Shown piece after piece: positions 30,030-39,336 of a DNA stretch of 64,000 nt (positions are counted from its first letter, which is position 1; every line of letters begins with the position of its first letter). The notes below the pieces were generated by a model that was given only the letters and a program-made list of their open reading frames with translations, made no database searches and was not told where the DNA came from. Source of the DNA: Rhodanobacter thiooxydans (GTDB lineage Bacteria; Pseudomonadota; Gammaproteobacteria; Xanthomonadales; Rhodanobacteraceae); contig NZ_CP127409.1 of the NCBI RefSeq assembly GCF_030291135.1, forward strand, positions 1,116,001 to 1,180,000. The letters run 5' to 3'. Both the position numbers and the translations under genes were made by a program.

Positions 30030-30695
30030 ATGCACGTGATTCTTGTCGAAGATGACGAATCGCTCGGGCAAGCCATCGAGCAAGCCTTGACCCGCTGGTC
30101 ACACGCCGTCACCTGGTTGCGTGACGGTCGTCTGGCGGCGGCCGCGATGCGCGATGAAATCGCGGATCTCGTGCTGCTCGATCTGGGGATTCCCGGCAAG
30201 GACGGCCTGGATGTGCTCGCCGAGGTGCGTCGCGCCCACGTAAAGACACCTGTCCTGATCATCACGGCGCGTGACGCCTTGGAAGAGCGCATTCGCGGGC
30301 TCGATGCGGGTGCTGACGACTATCTGGTGAAACCGTTTCATCTTGACGAGTTGGGCGCACGCATCCGCTCGCTGACCCGGCGGATGCATGGCTTGGCCGA
30401 CAATCGCATCCAGGCAGGCGAGCTGTGGCTTGACCTGGGTACCAACGAAGCCGAATTTCGAGGTCACCGCATCCCCTTGGCACGTCGTGAACTCGCGTTG
30501 CTGAGGCTGTTGATGGAGCGTGCGGGTCGCATCGTTCGACGCGACGTGCTGGAGACCGCCCTCTACGGATTGGAAGGCGGCGTTGAAAGCAATGCGTTGG
30601 AGGTCAAGATCCACGCGCTTCGGCGCAAGTTGAGCCCCGAGTTGATCCGCACGGTTCGGGGTGTCGGCTACATGATCGTGCGTGAACCGCAATGA
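30030..30695 (+). CDS. OmpR-family response regulator (QseB/PmrA type)
   Basis: This 221-residue response regulator has a receiver domain with LVEDDE, phospho-acceptor Asp in LVLLDLGIPGKDG, and DDYLVKPF. Its C-terminal winged helix includes LARRELALLRLLMERAGRIV and the recognition region ESNALEVKIHALRRKL, ending in IRTVRGVGYMI. The start at 30030 has a perfect GGGAGG upstream. Its stop overlaps the sensor-kinase start (ATGA), so the two are translationally coupled. It probably controls the efflux genes that follow directly. Confidence 0.93.
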   Translation: MHVILVEDDESLGQAIEQALTRWSHAVTWLRDGRLAAAAMRDEIADLVLLDLGIPGKDGLDVLAEVRRAHVKTPVLIITARDALEERIRGLDAGADDYLVKPFHLDELGARIRSLTRRMHGLADNRIQAGELWLDLGTNEAEFRGHRIPLARRELALLRLLMERAGRIVRRDVLETALYGLEGGVESNALEVKIHALRRKLSPELIRTVRGVGYMIVREPQ

Positions 30696-32104
30696 CTTCC
30701 ATGAGCCTGCGGGCGCGTCTGGGCTGGTTGATCATCGCCGTGATGATCGCCGTGCTGTTGCCCATGGCCGTATTGAGCTATCACCGCACCTTGCAGGAAA
30801 TGAACGAGCTTTCCGATGGGCGTCTGGCGCAGTCTGCACGGACGCTCGATGTACTGATCCGCCATGCGGGGATTGATGCTTTGCGCGGTGACGGCATCGA
30901 TTCCAATACACGGGTGCCCGTTGTGGGCACCCATGGCCATCGTTGTCCGATTCAAGGGACCAGCTGCGAACCCGAGGTAGGGTTTCAGGTGGTCGACGCG
31001 ACAGGAAAGATCAAGCTGGCCACCACCAATTTTGCAACGCCATCCCTGCCGTCCAGGGCTTCAAATACGTTCGAAGACATTCAGGTGGATGGCGAAGTCT
31101 GGCGCATGTTCACGTTGAGGGAAGCGGCAGGCAATCTCACCATTCGAGTCGGCGAACGGCAAGATAGCCGCCAAGAGATAGAGCAAACACTCAAGGCGCA
31201 ATACGTCATCCCGTTGGCACTCGGGTTGCCCCTGCTGGCCTTATTGATGGCTTGGGCCGTTCGCCATGGCTTGCGCCCGCTTGAGGCCCTGGCCCGCATC
31301 TTGAAACGACGCGAACCCGGCGACCGTACGCCGATGACCCTGCAACCGGCACCCCGCGAGTTGCAACCCGTGCTCTCCGGCCTCAACACGATGCTTGATC
31401 GGTCCGTAGACGCCCTGGAACGGGAGCGTCGGTTCAGTGCCGATGTGGCACACGAACTGCGCACTCCGCTGGCCGCCACCATGCTGCATATGGAGAATGC
31501 CCTTGCCACCGGCGATCCCCGCTTTGTGTCGCCTTCGTTTGTCAGCGCACAACATGGTTTGACCGAGCTCAGCCGTCGTGTCGATCAGTTGTTGGCGCTG
31601 GCGCGCGTAGAGGCGGGCGCGGCCTCGGAAGGCAGCACCAAAGTCGATCTCGTGGCTATGACCACCGGCGTCATTGAAGAATTGGCTCCGCAGATTGAAG
31701 TGAGCGGCGTCGAACTGAGTCTTGTGGGTGGATCGACGGCACTGTATGTGAACGGCTATGAAGTGGCCTTGATCGCGCTATTGCGCAACCTGATCGAGAA
31801 CGCGCTGCGCCATGTCTCGGTGGGTGGGCAAGTGGTGGTGTGTCTGACCCGAGGGGCGCAGGCCATCCTTATCGACGTGATGGACGACGGTCCCGGCATC
31901 CCGCTAGAGCGCCGCGCGGCCGTCTTTGCACGTTTCCATCGCGAATCGTCCGGGCGTGGCGACGGCTACGGATTGGGACTGTCCATCGTGCAGCGTGCTG
32001 CGCAATTGCATGGCGCATCGATCGAGCTGCTGGATTCCGCCTTCGACCACGGCCTTCTCGTGCGCGTGAGCATTCCTGTCCCCCAAGCCGAGGGTTCCTC
32101 ATGA
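30692..32104 (+). CDS. Sensor histidine kinase (QseC/PmrB type)
   Basis: This 470-residue inner-membrane kinase has a first TM near residues 10-28, a periplasmic sensor of about 150 residues with two Cys (HRCPIQGTSCEP), and a second TM near 175-190. HAMP-like sequence precedes the H-box FSADVAHELRTPLAATMLHM, then come the N-box (LLRNLIENALRH) and the G boxes (DVMDDGPGIP, GDGYGLGLSIV). The periplasmic Cys pair could contribute to metal or redox sensing, which is inference. It overlaps its regulator upstream and the TolC-type gene downstream, by four bases each. Confidence 0.92.
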   Translation: MTSMSLRARLGWLIIAVMIAVLLPMAVLSYHRTLQEMNELSDGRLAQSARTLDVLIRHAGIDALRGDGIDSNTRVPVVGTHGHRCPIQGTSCEPEVGFQVVDATGKIKLATTNFATPSLPSRASNTFEDIQVDGEVWRMFTLREAAGNLTIRVGERQDSRQEIEQTLKAQYVIPLALGLPLLALLMAWAVRHGLRPLEALARILKRREPGDRTPMTLQPAPRELQPVLSGLNTMLDRSVDALERERRFSADVAHELRTPLAATMLHMENALATGDPRFVSPSFVSAQHGLTELSRRVDQLLALARVEAGAASEGSTKVDLVAMTTGVIEELAPQIEVSGVELSLVGGSTALYVNGYEVALIALLRNLIENALRHVSVGGQVVVCLTRGAQAILIDVMDDGPGIPLERRAAVFARFHRESSGRGDGYGLGLSIVQRAAQLHGASIELLDSAFDHGLLVRVSIPVPQAEGSS

Positions 32105-33513
32105 CGTGGGCCGTTGCGAAAACCTTCCTTTGCGTGGCGACCCTTGCGCTCTGCGGCTGCGCTACTTATCAATCGCACCCTATCGATCCCGCCGCCCTGC
32201 GCGCCCATTGGCAAACGCACCGCCTGGACGACCCGTCGCTGGCCGCCACCGTGAAGCCGTTCCTGCCGCCACGTGACGCAGGCCAGTGGCCCCCAGCGGC
32301 CTATGGCCGGGCCGAATTGTTCGCTGTCGCGCTCGCGCTCAATCCCGACCTGGCCGAATCCCGAGCGCAGATGGCTCAATCCGTAGCGGCCGTCACGACG
32401 GCGCATGCGTTACCCAATCCCAAAGTGGGGCTTGCCCTGGAGCGTTTTACCCAGGCACAGGCGGGCAGTGCACCCTGGTTGTGGGGGGTAAGTACCGACT
32501 GGCTGATCGATGGAACGCTGAGGCGCAAGTTGCGCGAAGACGCGGCAAATGCGGGTGTCCGTGCAGCGCGTCTCGACTATGCGGAAAAGGTGTGGGCGGT
32601 CTGGCGCGACATACGCATCGCCCTGGCCGACCAGATGCTGGGCCAACGGCAAGAGTCCGTCGCGACGCAGACAGTCGACGCCGCCATGCAGTTGGAACAG
32701 TCTTTTGCCCAGCGCTACCAACTGGGTGAGTCGTCACCCGGCGAACGCCTGCAGGCTGCACGTACGTTGGCACAGGCGCAGCGCGATGAAGCCGTGGCGG
32801 CTCAACGCGTCGTCGACGCGCAAGCGCGTCTGGCACGCACCATCGGTGTGCAGGCCAGCGCCCTGAAAGACGTGCCGTTAGAGTGGGATGGCCTCGATCA
32901 ACCGGTCGCGCCGCCACCAGCGCAACTGAAGCAATGGGCCGATCAGGCGTTGTTGTCGCGCGCCGATCTGGAGCGCGCGCTGGTGGAATACGACACACGG
33001 GAAACCGAACTGCATCAGCAAATACGCGCGCAATATCCGCAGGTCTCACTGGGACCTGGCTATACCTACGACCACGGCATGCGCAAACTGACGTTTGGGT
33101 TCAACACCAGCCTGCCGATTTTCGACCGGAACCAAGGCCCGATTGCCGAGGCTAAAGCGCGCCGCGAAATGGCAGGCAAGCACGTCGAGGTCGTGCAGGC
33201 CGACATCGGCAAAGAGATCGATCAGTCATCAGCGCAACTGGAGGTTGCCTTGCATGGTTTGCATGCAGCTACCCAGGAGCATCAGCTTGCCAGTCGCGCC
33301 GCCGATCAGGCCACTCAGGCCAAGGTCCTTGGCGCCGAGGATCGCATTGCTGTGCTCAATGCCCGGCTGGCCGCCCTGGCGGCGGCGCAGACCGAACTTG
33401 TCACGCTTGCGCAGGCCCAGCAAGCGCTGGGCGCCCTTGAAGACGCGCTGCGTACACCACTTGATGGGGCTGAAGTCACGTCATTTCAGGCCATACCAGG
33501 AAGCCACCCATGA
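32101..33513 (+). CDS. TolC-family outer-membrane efflux lipoprotein
   Basis: This 470-residue outer-membrane factor of the OprM/CzcC type has a lipoprotein signal (VATLALCGC). Two repeated OEP domains are rich in coiled coil (AELFAVALALNPDLAESRAQMAQSVA early, RADLERALVEYDTRETELHQQIRAQYPQVSLG later). The start ATG at 32101 overlaps the sensor-kinase stop (ATGA). With the adaptor and RND genes downstream it forms a tripartite pump. Confidence 0.9.
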   Translation: MTWAVAKTFLCVATLALCGCATYQSHPIDPAALRAHWQTHRLDDPSLAATVKPFLPPRDAGQWPPAAYGRAELFAVALALNPDLAESRAQMAQSVAAVTTAHALPNPKVGLALERFTQAQAGSAPWLWGVSTDWLIDGTLRRKLREDAANAGVRAARLDYAEKVWAVWRDIRIALADQMLGQRQESVATQTVDAAMQLEQSFAQRYQLGESSPGERLQAARTLAQAQRDEAVAAQRVVDAQARLARTIGVQASALKDVPLEWDGLDQPVAPPPAQLKQWADQALLSRADLERALVEYDTRETELHQQIRAQYPQVSLGPGYTYDHGMRKLTFGFNTSLPIFDRNQGPIAEAKARREMAGKHVEVVQADIGKEIDQSSAQLEVALHGLHAATQEHQLASRAADQATQAKVLGAEDRIAVLNARLAALAAAQTELVTLAQAQQALGALEDALRTPLDGAEVTSFQAIPGSHP

Positions 33514-34460
33514 GAAGTTTCTATTGGCGAGTGTGCCTAGCCGGCGTGCTGGTATGGGCACTGGTGACGAGCAGCGTTGCGGCAACACGCACCACCGAAC
33601 TCGATCGCACGGCGCAAGACAGCCTCGGCCTTGCAACGACCACGCTGGTTACCCGTGACGTTCCGCAATCGATCGATGTGGCCATCGCGGTGCTCGATCC
33701 TGCTCCCCTGGCGAAGTTGGCGGATGAACTGATCGCGTCGCACGCGACGGTCAACGCATCGATGGCGGAAAGCCGGCGATCCGAGGTACTCCTTAAAGCC
33801 GACGGCAACATTTCGCGTAAAAGTGCCGAAGCGGCCCGTGCGCAGGCGGCGGGGGATCAGGCGCACTGGCGCCAGTTGCGATCCCAGTTGCGGCTGGAAT
33901 GGGGCGATGCCCTGGCGTCGATGGACGACGCCTCGTTGCAGCAAGTCGTGAAGTCGGTGGTGGGCGGCCGTGTCGTTCTCATTCGCGCACAGCCGCTAAC
34001 CCTAGGGGGGACGTCCTGGAAGCCCACGACGGCGCGCATCACTTTGCCGGATGGCGCCTCTTTGCAGGCGAATGTGCTTGGACCCTTGCCAAGCAGCGTT
34101 TCGAGCCTCGGAAGGGATTGGCTACTCGAGGCGTCGAGTGATGCCCTCGTTCCCGGCATGGCTTTAACGGGCGTACTGGAAGACCAAGATCACCGCCATA
34201 CCGGTGTCGTCGTACCGAGGGCCGCCATCATCCGCTGGAACGGGCTGGCGTGGGTCTTCGTGATGGTGGACGCCACGCATTTCGAACGTCGCGCCATCTC
34301 CATGTCGCAAGCGTTGGATACGGGATGGTTGGTCGGTGCACCGTTCAAAGCGGGTGAGCGCGTCGTCACCATCGGTGCCAACGCATTGATGGCGATGGAT
34401 GCCGTCGGAAACGAAGCCCCAGCGAAGAAAGCATCACCCACCGACCAGGATGGTGATTGA
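33510..34460 (+). CDS. Periplasmic adaptor-like protein of the RND pump, atypical
   Basis: By position this 316-residue protein is the membrane-fusion (adaptor) subunit. It has a signal peptide ending near VAA, a helical, Ala-rich middle (residues about 70-135), and a beta-rich C-terminal part with GVVVPRAAIIRWNGLAWVFVM and GERVVTIGANALM, as in CzcB/CusB membrane-proximal domains. The usual split lipoyl motif (SPVDGxV-like) is not recognisable, so the hairpin/lipoyl portion is reduced or diverged. It overlaps both neighbours (ATGA with the TolC gene, TGATG with the RND gene). Confidence 0.8.
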   Translation: MRSFYWRVCLAGVLVWALVTSSVAATRTTELDRTAQDSLGLATTTLVTRDVPQSIDVAIAVLDPAPLAKLADELIASHATVNASMAESRRSEVLLKADGNISRKSAEAARAQAAGDQAHWRQLRSQLRLEWGDALASMDDASLQQVVKSVVGGRVVLIRAQPLTLGGTSWKPTTARITLPDGASLQANVLGPLPSSVSSLGRDWLLEASSDALVPGMALTGVLEDQDHRHTGVVVPRAAIIRWNGLAWVFVMVDATHFERRAISMSQALDTGWLVGAPFKAGERVVTIGANALMAMDAVGNEAPAKKASPTDQDGD

Positions 34461-37400
34461 TGCTTGCTGCCATCATTCGAAGCGCGCTGCGCTGGCCGGT
34501 CTGGGTCGCGTTGCTGGGGCTTTTGCTTCTCGCTATCGGCGTAGGGAGTCTCAGCGGGGCGAAGTACGACGTGTTCCCGGAATTCGTCCCGCCACAGGCA
34601 TCCGTCCAAGTCGAAGCACCGGGTTTTTCCGCGACCCAGGTGGAGCAGCTGGTTACCCAGCGCATGGAAAACGCGATCAACGGCGGCACCAACGTCATCA
34701 CGGTTCGCTCGCAGTCCATCCAGGGCTTGTCGGTCATTACCGTCCTGTTCGAGGAGGGCAGCGACCCCTTTCTTGACCGGCAGATGCTCAGTGAACGCGT
34801 AAGCGAAGCCGCGGCGGGATTGCCCCAAGGTGTTCAAGCGCCCCGCATCAGCCCCATGACGTCCTCGACCATGGACCTGCTCAAGATCGGCTTCGTCAGC
34901 GACCGCCTTGACCCGGTGGCTTTGCGTTCGCTGATCGATTGGTCCGTCAAACCCCGCCTGCTCGCCGTCTCCGGTGTGGCCGGGATAGCCAATTTTGGTG
35001 GTGGCGTTCGTGAGCTGCAGATTCATGTGAAGCCGGCGCAACTGGCCACGTTCGGATTGACGCTGGAAGATGTGCGGCTGGCCGCCGCGGCCGCCACGGG
35101 CGTGCGGGGCGCCGGATACATCGATACGCCGAGCCAGCGCGTGATCGTGGAAACGAGCGGCACGGTGCATCGGGCGGCCGAGCTCGCGCGCACGGTCATC
35201 ACGCAACGGATGGGCCGCAACATCACGCTGGGCGATGTGGCGACCGTGACGGAGGGTGCGGCGCCGGCGTTTGGTGATGCGCTGATTCAAGGGCGCCCCG
35301 GCGTCGTCTCGCTGCTGACCAGCCAATACGGCGCCAACACGCTGGAAGTGACGCGCGCCGTCGAAAAGGCCCTGGATGGTTTGCGTCCCCTGTTGAAGGC
35401 GGAGGGCGTGACGGTCTATCCGCAGCTGCAGCGACCCGCCAGCTTCATCCAGGTCGCACTGAACCACATGCGCGACGCGTTGCTGTTCGGCGCCGTCTTG
35501 GTGCTGGTGGTACTGATCGTGTTTCTGCGCGACTGGCGCACGGCGCTGATTTCGTTCGTCAGCATTCCCTTGTCGTTGGCGATCGCCACCTTGGTGATGG
35601 AGCGGATGGGGTGGACGATCAACACCATGACCCTGGGTGGCTTGGCGGTGGCGCTGGGCGTCGTCGTCGACGATGCCATCATCGATGTGGAAAACATCAT
35701 GCGGCGCCTGCGTCAGGCCGGCCCATCGGGACCGCGCGCCGTCATCATTCTGGCGGCGTCGATCGAGGTTCGTCGCCCGGTGGTGCTGGCGACCCTGGTG
35801 GTGGGGTTGGTGTTTGTTCCGATCCTGCTGTTGCCGGGCCTGCAAGGCAGCTTCTTCGCGCCGATGGCCGGCGCGTTCCTGCTGGCGACCTTCGCGTCGT
35901 TGCTGGTGGCGCTGACCGTGACCCCGGCACTGTGCATGTTGCTGCTCAAACCCGAGGCGCGTCACCACGAACCGCATTGGCTCAAGCGCGTCAAGCTCAT
36001 CCAGCACGGCGGCATGCGCCTGGCCATGCCGAGGCCACGCTTGCTGTTGGCACTCTCGGCGCTGCTGGGCATCGCCGCCATTGGCTCACTCTGGCTGTTC
36101 GGTTCACAACTGTTGCCGACCTTTCGGGAAGGCCACTACGTCGTGCAGATCACGGCGCCTCCCGGCACATCGCTTGCCGAGATGACCCGACTTGGCACAC
36201 GGCTCAGCAAGGATGTCCTCAAGATCGATGGCGTACGCACCGCGGCGCTCATGGCGGGACGCGCGGAGGCGGTAGTGGATACCTGGCCTACCAATCGCGG
36301 TGAACTTCATGTCGAGCTGGCTCCCAAGCTCTCGGCGCATGAGCAACTGCGCATCGAAGCATCGCTGCGGAAGGTGGCGAGTTCCTATCCCGGCCTCAGC
36401 GCCGACGTGGTCACCTTTCTCGGCGACCGCATCGGTGATTCACTATCCGGTGAAACGGCGCCGGTGGCCATCAGCCTCTACGGCCCCGACCTCGACGAAC
36501 TCGACAGGCTTTCCACGCGCGCCGTCGATATCCTGAACACCATACCGGGTGCAGGTTCGGTGCACCTTTCCGCCACGCCAGCGGCGCCGACGATGCGGAT
36601 CCACCCCGATCCCGTCCGGATTGCCCGCTACGGCATGCGCATGACCGATGTCCTGGATGCGGTGGCGATGGCCTACCAAGGCATCATCGCCACGGAAACC
36701 TACGATGGCGTACAGGCCATCGGCGTGCGTGTCGTGCTCGATCAGGCATCCCGGCAAGATCCGGAAACGATTGGCCGCCTGCTGCTGCGCACGCCCTCAG
36801 GCAAGAGCATACCTCTGGCGGCCATCGCGGATATCGATCTGGTGCAGGGGCGCGCGACCATCTCGCATGAAGGCGGACGCAGGCGCCAGGTAATCGCTGT
36901 GCGGCCCACCAACCCCGATGTGGTGGGATTCGTGGATCAGGCGCGTGCCGCGCTTGCTCAACAGCTCGATCCACCGACCGGTTACTACCTGGAATATCAC
37001 GGAGCCGCGGAAGGAACGCTGCAGGCGCGCCACGCGCTTGAATGGCATGCGGCCCTGGCCGGCGCCGGCATCATCGCGCTGTTGTTCATGGCATTTCCCG
37101 ATCGTCGCAGCGTGGGGCTGATTCTCGTCAACGTGCCCTTTGCCCTGGTCGGCGGCGTGGCCGCCGCCGCCACCATGGGCAGCGTGCTGTCGATCGGGGC
37201 GCTGGTGGGTTTGGTGACGCTCTTCGGCATCTCCGCGCGCAACACCATCATGCTGATCTCGCACTACGAGCACCTGGTGCTGGAAGAGGGAGCGCACTGG
37301 AATCGCTTTACCGCCATGCGCGGCGCGCGTGAGCGGCTGACGCCGATCCTGATGACAGCGCTGGTGACTGGCTTGGGCCTTTTGCCCCTGGCCTTGGGTA

Positions 37401-37591
37401 ACGGCGAGGCGGGACGCGAGGTCGAAGGACCCATGGCCATCGTGATCTTGGGTGGGCTAATCACGTCGACCTTGCTCAACTTGTTGGTGATGCCGGCTTT
37501 GTCGCTGCGCTACCTGCGAATGGCTGCTCCCCCGCATGATGCAAATCAAGTTGAGTTATTGCCTGCAACCCACCGTCCCGTGGATCCATGA
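34460..37591 (+). CDS. RND efflux permease, heavy-metal-type (CzcA/CusA-like)
   Basis: This 1,043-residue inner-membrane proton antiporter has 12 TM helices and two large periplasmic loops. After TM1 it has the HME-type YDVFPEFVPPQASVQVEAPG. TM4 carries the proton-relay acidic residues (GGLAVALGVVVDDAIIDVENIMRRLR). The C-terminal half repeats the fold (LVNVPFALVGGVAAAATMG, then GLVTLFGISARNTIMLI). The sequence fits heavy-metal efflux more than drug export, but the ion cannot be told. It ends a five-gene chain with its own two-component system, all genes overlapping. Confidence 0.9.
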   Translation: MLAAIIRSALRWPVWVALLGLLLLAIGVGSLSGAKYDVFPEFVPPQASVQVEAPGFSATQVEQLVTQRMENAINGGTNVITVRSQSIQGLSVITVLFEEGSDPFLDRQMLSERVSEAAAGLPQGVQAPRISPMTSSTMDLLKIGFVSDRLDPVALRSLIDWSVKPRLLAVSGVAGIANFGGGVRELQIHVKPAQLATFGLTLEDVRLAAAAATGVRGAGYIDTPSQRVIVETSGTVHRAAELARTVITQRMGRNITLGDVATVTEGAAPAFGDALIQGRPGVVSLLTSQYGANTLEVTRAVEKALDGLRPLLKAEGVTVYPQLQRPASFIQVALNHMRDALLFGAVLVLVVLIVFLRDWRTALISFVSIPLSLAIATLVMERMGWTINTMTLGGLAVALGVVVDDAIIDVENIMRRLRQAGPSGPRAVIILAASIEVRRPVVLATLVVGLVFVPILLLPGLQGSFFAPMAGAFLLATFASLLVALTVTPALCMLLLKPEARHHEPHWLKRVKLIQHGGMRLAMPRPRLLLALSALLGIAAIGSLWLFGSQLLPTFREGHYVVQITAPPGTSLAEMTRLGTRLSKDVLKIDGVRTAALMAGRAEAVVDTWPTNRGELHVELAPKLSAHEQLRIEASLRKVASSYPGLSADVVTFLGDRIGDSLSGETAPVAISLYGPDLDELDRLSTRAVDILNTIPGAGSVHLSATPAAPTMRIHPDPVRIARYGMRMTDVLDAVAMAYQGIIATETYDGVQAIGVRVVLDQASRQDPETIGRLLLRTPSGKSIPLAAIADIDLVQGRATISHEGGRRRQVIAVRPTNPDVVGFVDQARAALAQQLDPPTGYYLEYHGAAEGTLQARHALEWHAALAGAGIIALLFMAFPDRRSVGLILVNVPFALVGGVAAAATMGSVLSIGALVGLVTLFGISARNTIMLISHYEHLVLEEGAHWNRFTAMRGARERLTPILMTALVTGLGLLPLALGNGEAGREVEGPMAIVILGGLITSTLLNLLVMPALSLRYLRMAAPPHDANQVELLPATHRPVDP

Positions 37592-37839
37592 AACGTCAAA
37601 AGCTTCCCGAGCGTTGAAACCCTGCGGTCACGTCATCAACGCTATCTTCGGCCCGCGAGGTCCCCCCGGGCAATGCAGTGTGGTCTAAACGTGCTGCGCC
37701 ACGACGCTGCGCCCCTACTACACGCGCTTAGCACACGTAAGAGCAGGCTCGGACTGCATCGCACGCCCTTCGGTACCACGCAGTCGTTTACCTATTGTCA
37801 TTACCGATCGGTCTGGCCGGGCGACAAGTCATGCGCCCG

Positions 37840-38049
37840 CTAGCCGCAGCAGGACTTCTGCTGCTGGATCGGCGGACACGGCACGCTGCCGTAGGAGCAG
37901 AACACGCAGCAGTCGCCCGCTTTCGGCCGCAACAGCTCGCCGCAACCCTTGCAGTCGTATAAGAACTGGCACGCATCGGTCGGCATGGTTTCAGTGACCT
38001 GGTGGCCGCAATGCGGACACGTCAGCGTGCTCTGCAGGATGACATCCAT
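37840..38049 (-). CDS. GDCCVxC-domain protein (mercury-module associated)
   Basis: This 69-residue Cys-rich protein contains CPHCGH, CKGCGELL, the diagnostic GDCCVFC, and a CPP..CCG tail. The family is named for this motif and often travels with mer-type genes; selenoprotein forms exist, but here the positions are Cys. I start at ATG 38049 (MDVILQSTLTCPHC). The function is probably binding or trafficking of soft metals. It follows the Cys-rich membrane gene by 26 bp on the same strand. Confidence 0.8.
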   Translation of the reverse strand: MDVILQSTLTCPHCGHQVTETMPTDACQFLYDCKGCGELLRPKAGDCCVFCSYGSVPCPPIQQQKSCCG

Positions 38050-38075
38050 TGCTCTGGCCCCCGAAGTTAGTGTCA

Positions 38076-38786
38076 TCAAAGGAACCATGCCATCAGCTTG
38101 GGCTCAAGCTGCGGCCACGCGAGCGCAAGAACCAGCACCAGACTTGCCAACCCCATGAGCCCCAGGGTCGAGCTGGCCAGTCGCGCCTTGTGCTTCACCG
38201 ACTGTCTCCATACCCACAGCCATGCTCCCACAACGGCAACTACCGCCAGAACAGTCAGCCACACATGCGCGCCGGCCAGCCACCCCAGCAGCCCACCTGC
38301 GATCGCCGTCGCGGCGACAGCCGGAAAAGCCAGGGGCAGCAGGCAACAGGCGCCACAAGCGATTACTGCCGTCGCCGATGTGGCCGTTGCGACTCCGGCT
38401 ATTCGTGCGGCTTTTATGGGGCTGACAGGCACCGAACAAGTCCCGCAGCATTCCGTAGCGCCGGTCGCCAATCGGCCGCCTTGAAAAGGAGCCAACAGTG
38501 CATCCGCCTCTTGAGAAGCGTGGTCGGGCACAGTGATGTCGAGGCGGACTTCCTCGCTGCTGTGGGTGATCCTGAATTCCAGAAAGGCGCAGCATTCTTG
38601 CTCGCGTGACATCAACGCTTCGACGTCGCGCTGCGCGGCCGGACCATAGGTCAGCATCAGCGTAGTCCCCTGGCGTTGAGCACGGCGCAGATGCTTGCGG
38701 TTCAATTCCGCAATCCAGGTGAGGCGCTCCTGAAACGCACGTCCCTCCAGCGAGCAAGCCGATCCGTGGGTAGTAGTGTCGGTCAT
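38076..38786 (-). CDS. Cys-rich membrane protein of a mercury-type module (MerT/MerC-like)
   Basis: The 236-residue protein has a soluble N-terminal third (REQECCAFLEFRIT, a Cys pair) and a linker with ECCGTCSVP. About four TM helices follow; one holds ACGACCLLPLAF, reminiscent of Cys pairs in the first helices of MerT/MerC transporters. I favour ATG 38786 (GGGAA at suitable spacing) over 38795. It is driven by the MerR-type promoter at 38814-38844 and divergent from merR. Mercury or another soft-metal uptake or handling is a reasonable inference. No merA is present. Confidence 0.65.
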   Translation of the reverse strand: MTDTTTHGSACSLEGRAFQERLTWIAELNRKHLRRAQRQGTTLMLTYGPAAQRDVEALMSREQECCAFLEFRITHSSEEVRLDITVPDHASQEADALLAPFQGGRLATGATECCGTCSVPVSPIKAARIAGVATATSATAVIACGACCLLPLAFPAVAATAIAGGLLGWLAGAHVWLTVLAVVAVVGAWLWVWRQSVKHKARLASSTLGLMGLASLVLVLALAWPQLEPKLMAWFL

Positions 38787-38813
38787 GAGGTTCATTTCCC
38801 GTGGAATGGCGCT

Positions 38814-38844
38814 ACCCTAATCCTTCAAGTTACTTGAAGTTCAA
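38814..38844 (-). promoter_or_regulatory. MerR-type promoter with 19-bp spacer and perfect dyad
   Basis: On the minus strand, a -35 TTGAAC (complement of 38839-38844) and a -10 TAGGGT (complement of 38814-38819) are separated by 19 bp. This is the over-long spacing typical of MerR-activated promoters. The spacer holds the perfect inverted repeat CTTCAAGTTACTTGAAG (38823-38839). It should drive the Cys-rich membrane protein and GDCCVxC genes, with MerR divergent at 38851. Confidence 0.8.
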
Positions 38845-38850
38845 GCCCCT

Positions 38851-39336
38851 ATGAACACGGAAATGAAGATCGGTCACCTGGCAAAAGCCACCGATACGAC
38901 GACTCCCACCATTCGCTACTACGAGGACATCGGCCTGTTGCCGACAGCCTCCCGCCGGCCCGGCAGCCAGCGTGTCTACGGGGAAGCCGATGTCCGTCGA
39001 CTGACCTTTATCCGTCGTTGCCGGGATTTCGGCTTCCCGATTGACAAGGTACGGCTGCTGGTTTCGCTAGTGCAGAACGGCGAACGCTCATGCTCGGAAG
39101 CACGTGACCTCACCTTCGCGCATCTGGTGGAGATACGGCAAAAGCTCGCTGAATTGCAGGAACTTGAACACAGCATCGCTTCCTTTGTGGACAGCTGCGA
39201 TCAATCCTGCGCAGACGGGTCGGGAGCTGACTGCGTGATGCTGGAAGAGTTGGCCCATGGCAACGCGCCCTTGCGGATCCCACCGCAGCGAACAGGCTGT
39301 TGCGCAAAAGCGGAAGTGAATAGGACCGCCAAATGA
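38851..39336 (+). CDS. MerR-family metal-responsive regulator
   Basis: This 161-residue regulator has an HTH ([26 protein letters not shown], then [13 protein letters not shown]) and a dimerisation helix. The putative metal ligands are Cys81 (RSCSEA), Cys116/Cys120 ([10 protein letters not shown]) and Cys128 (ADCVML). The 35-residue gap between C81 and C116 matches that of Hg(II)-MerR (C82/C117). Cd/Pb/Zn relatives also use a similar triad, so mercury is likely but not certain. An alternative start is ATG 38863. The stop overlaps ynfA (ATGA). Confidence 0.9.
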   Translation: MNTEMKIGHLAKATDTTTPTIRYYEDIGLLPTASRRPGSQRVYGEADVRRLTFIRRCRDFGFPIDKVRLLVSLVQNGERSCSEARDLTFAHLVEIRQKLAELQELEHSIASFVDSCDQSCADGSGADCVMLEELAHGNAPLRIPPQRTGCCAKAEVNRTAK

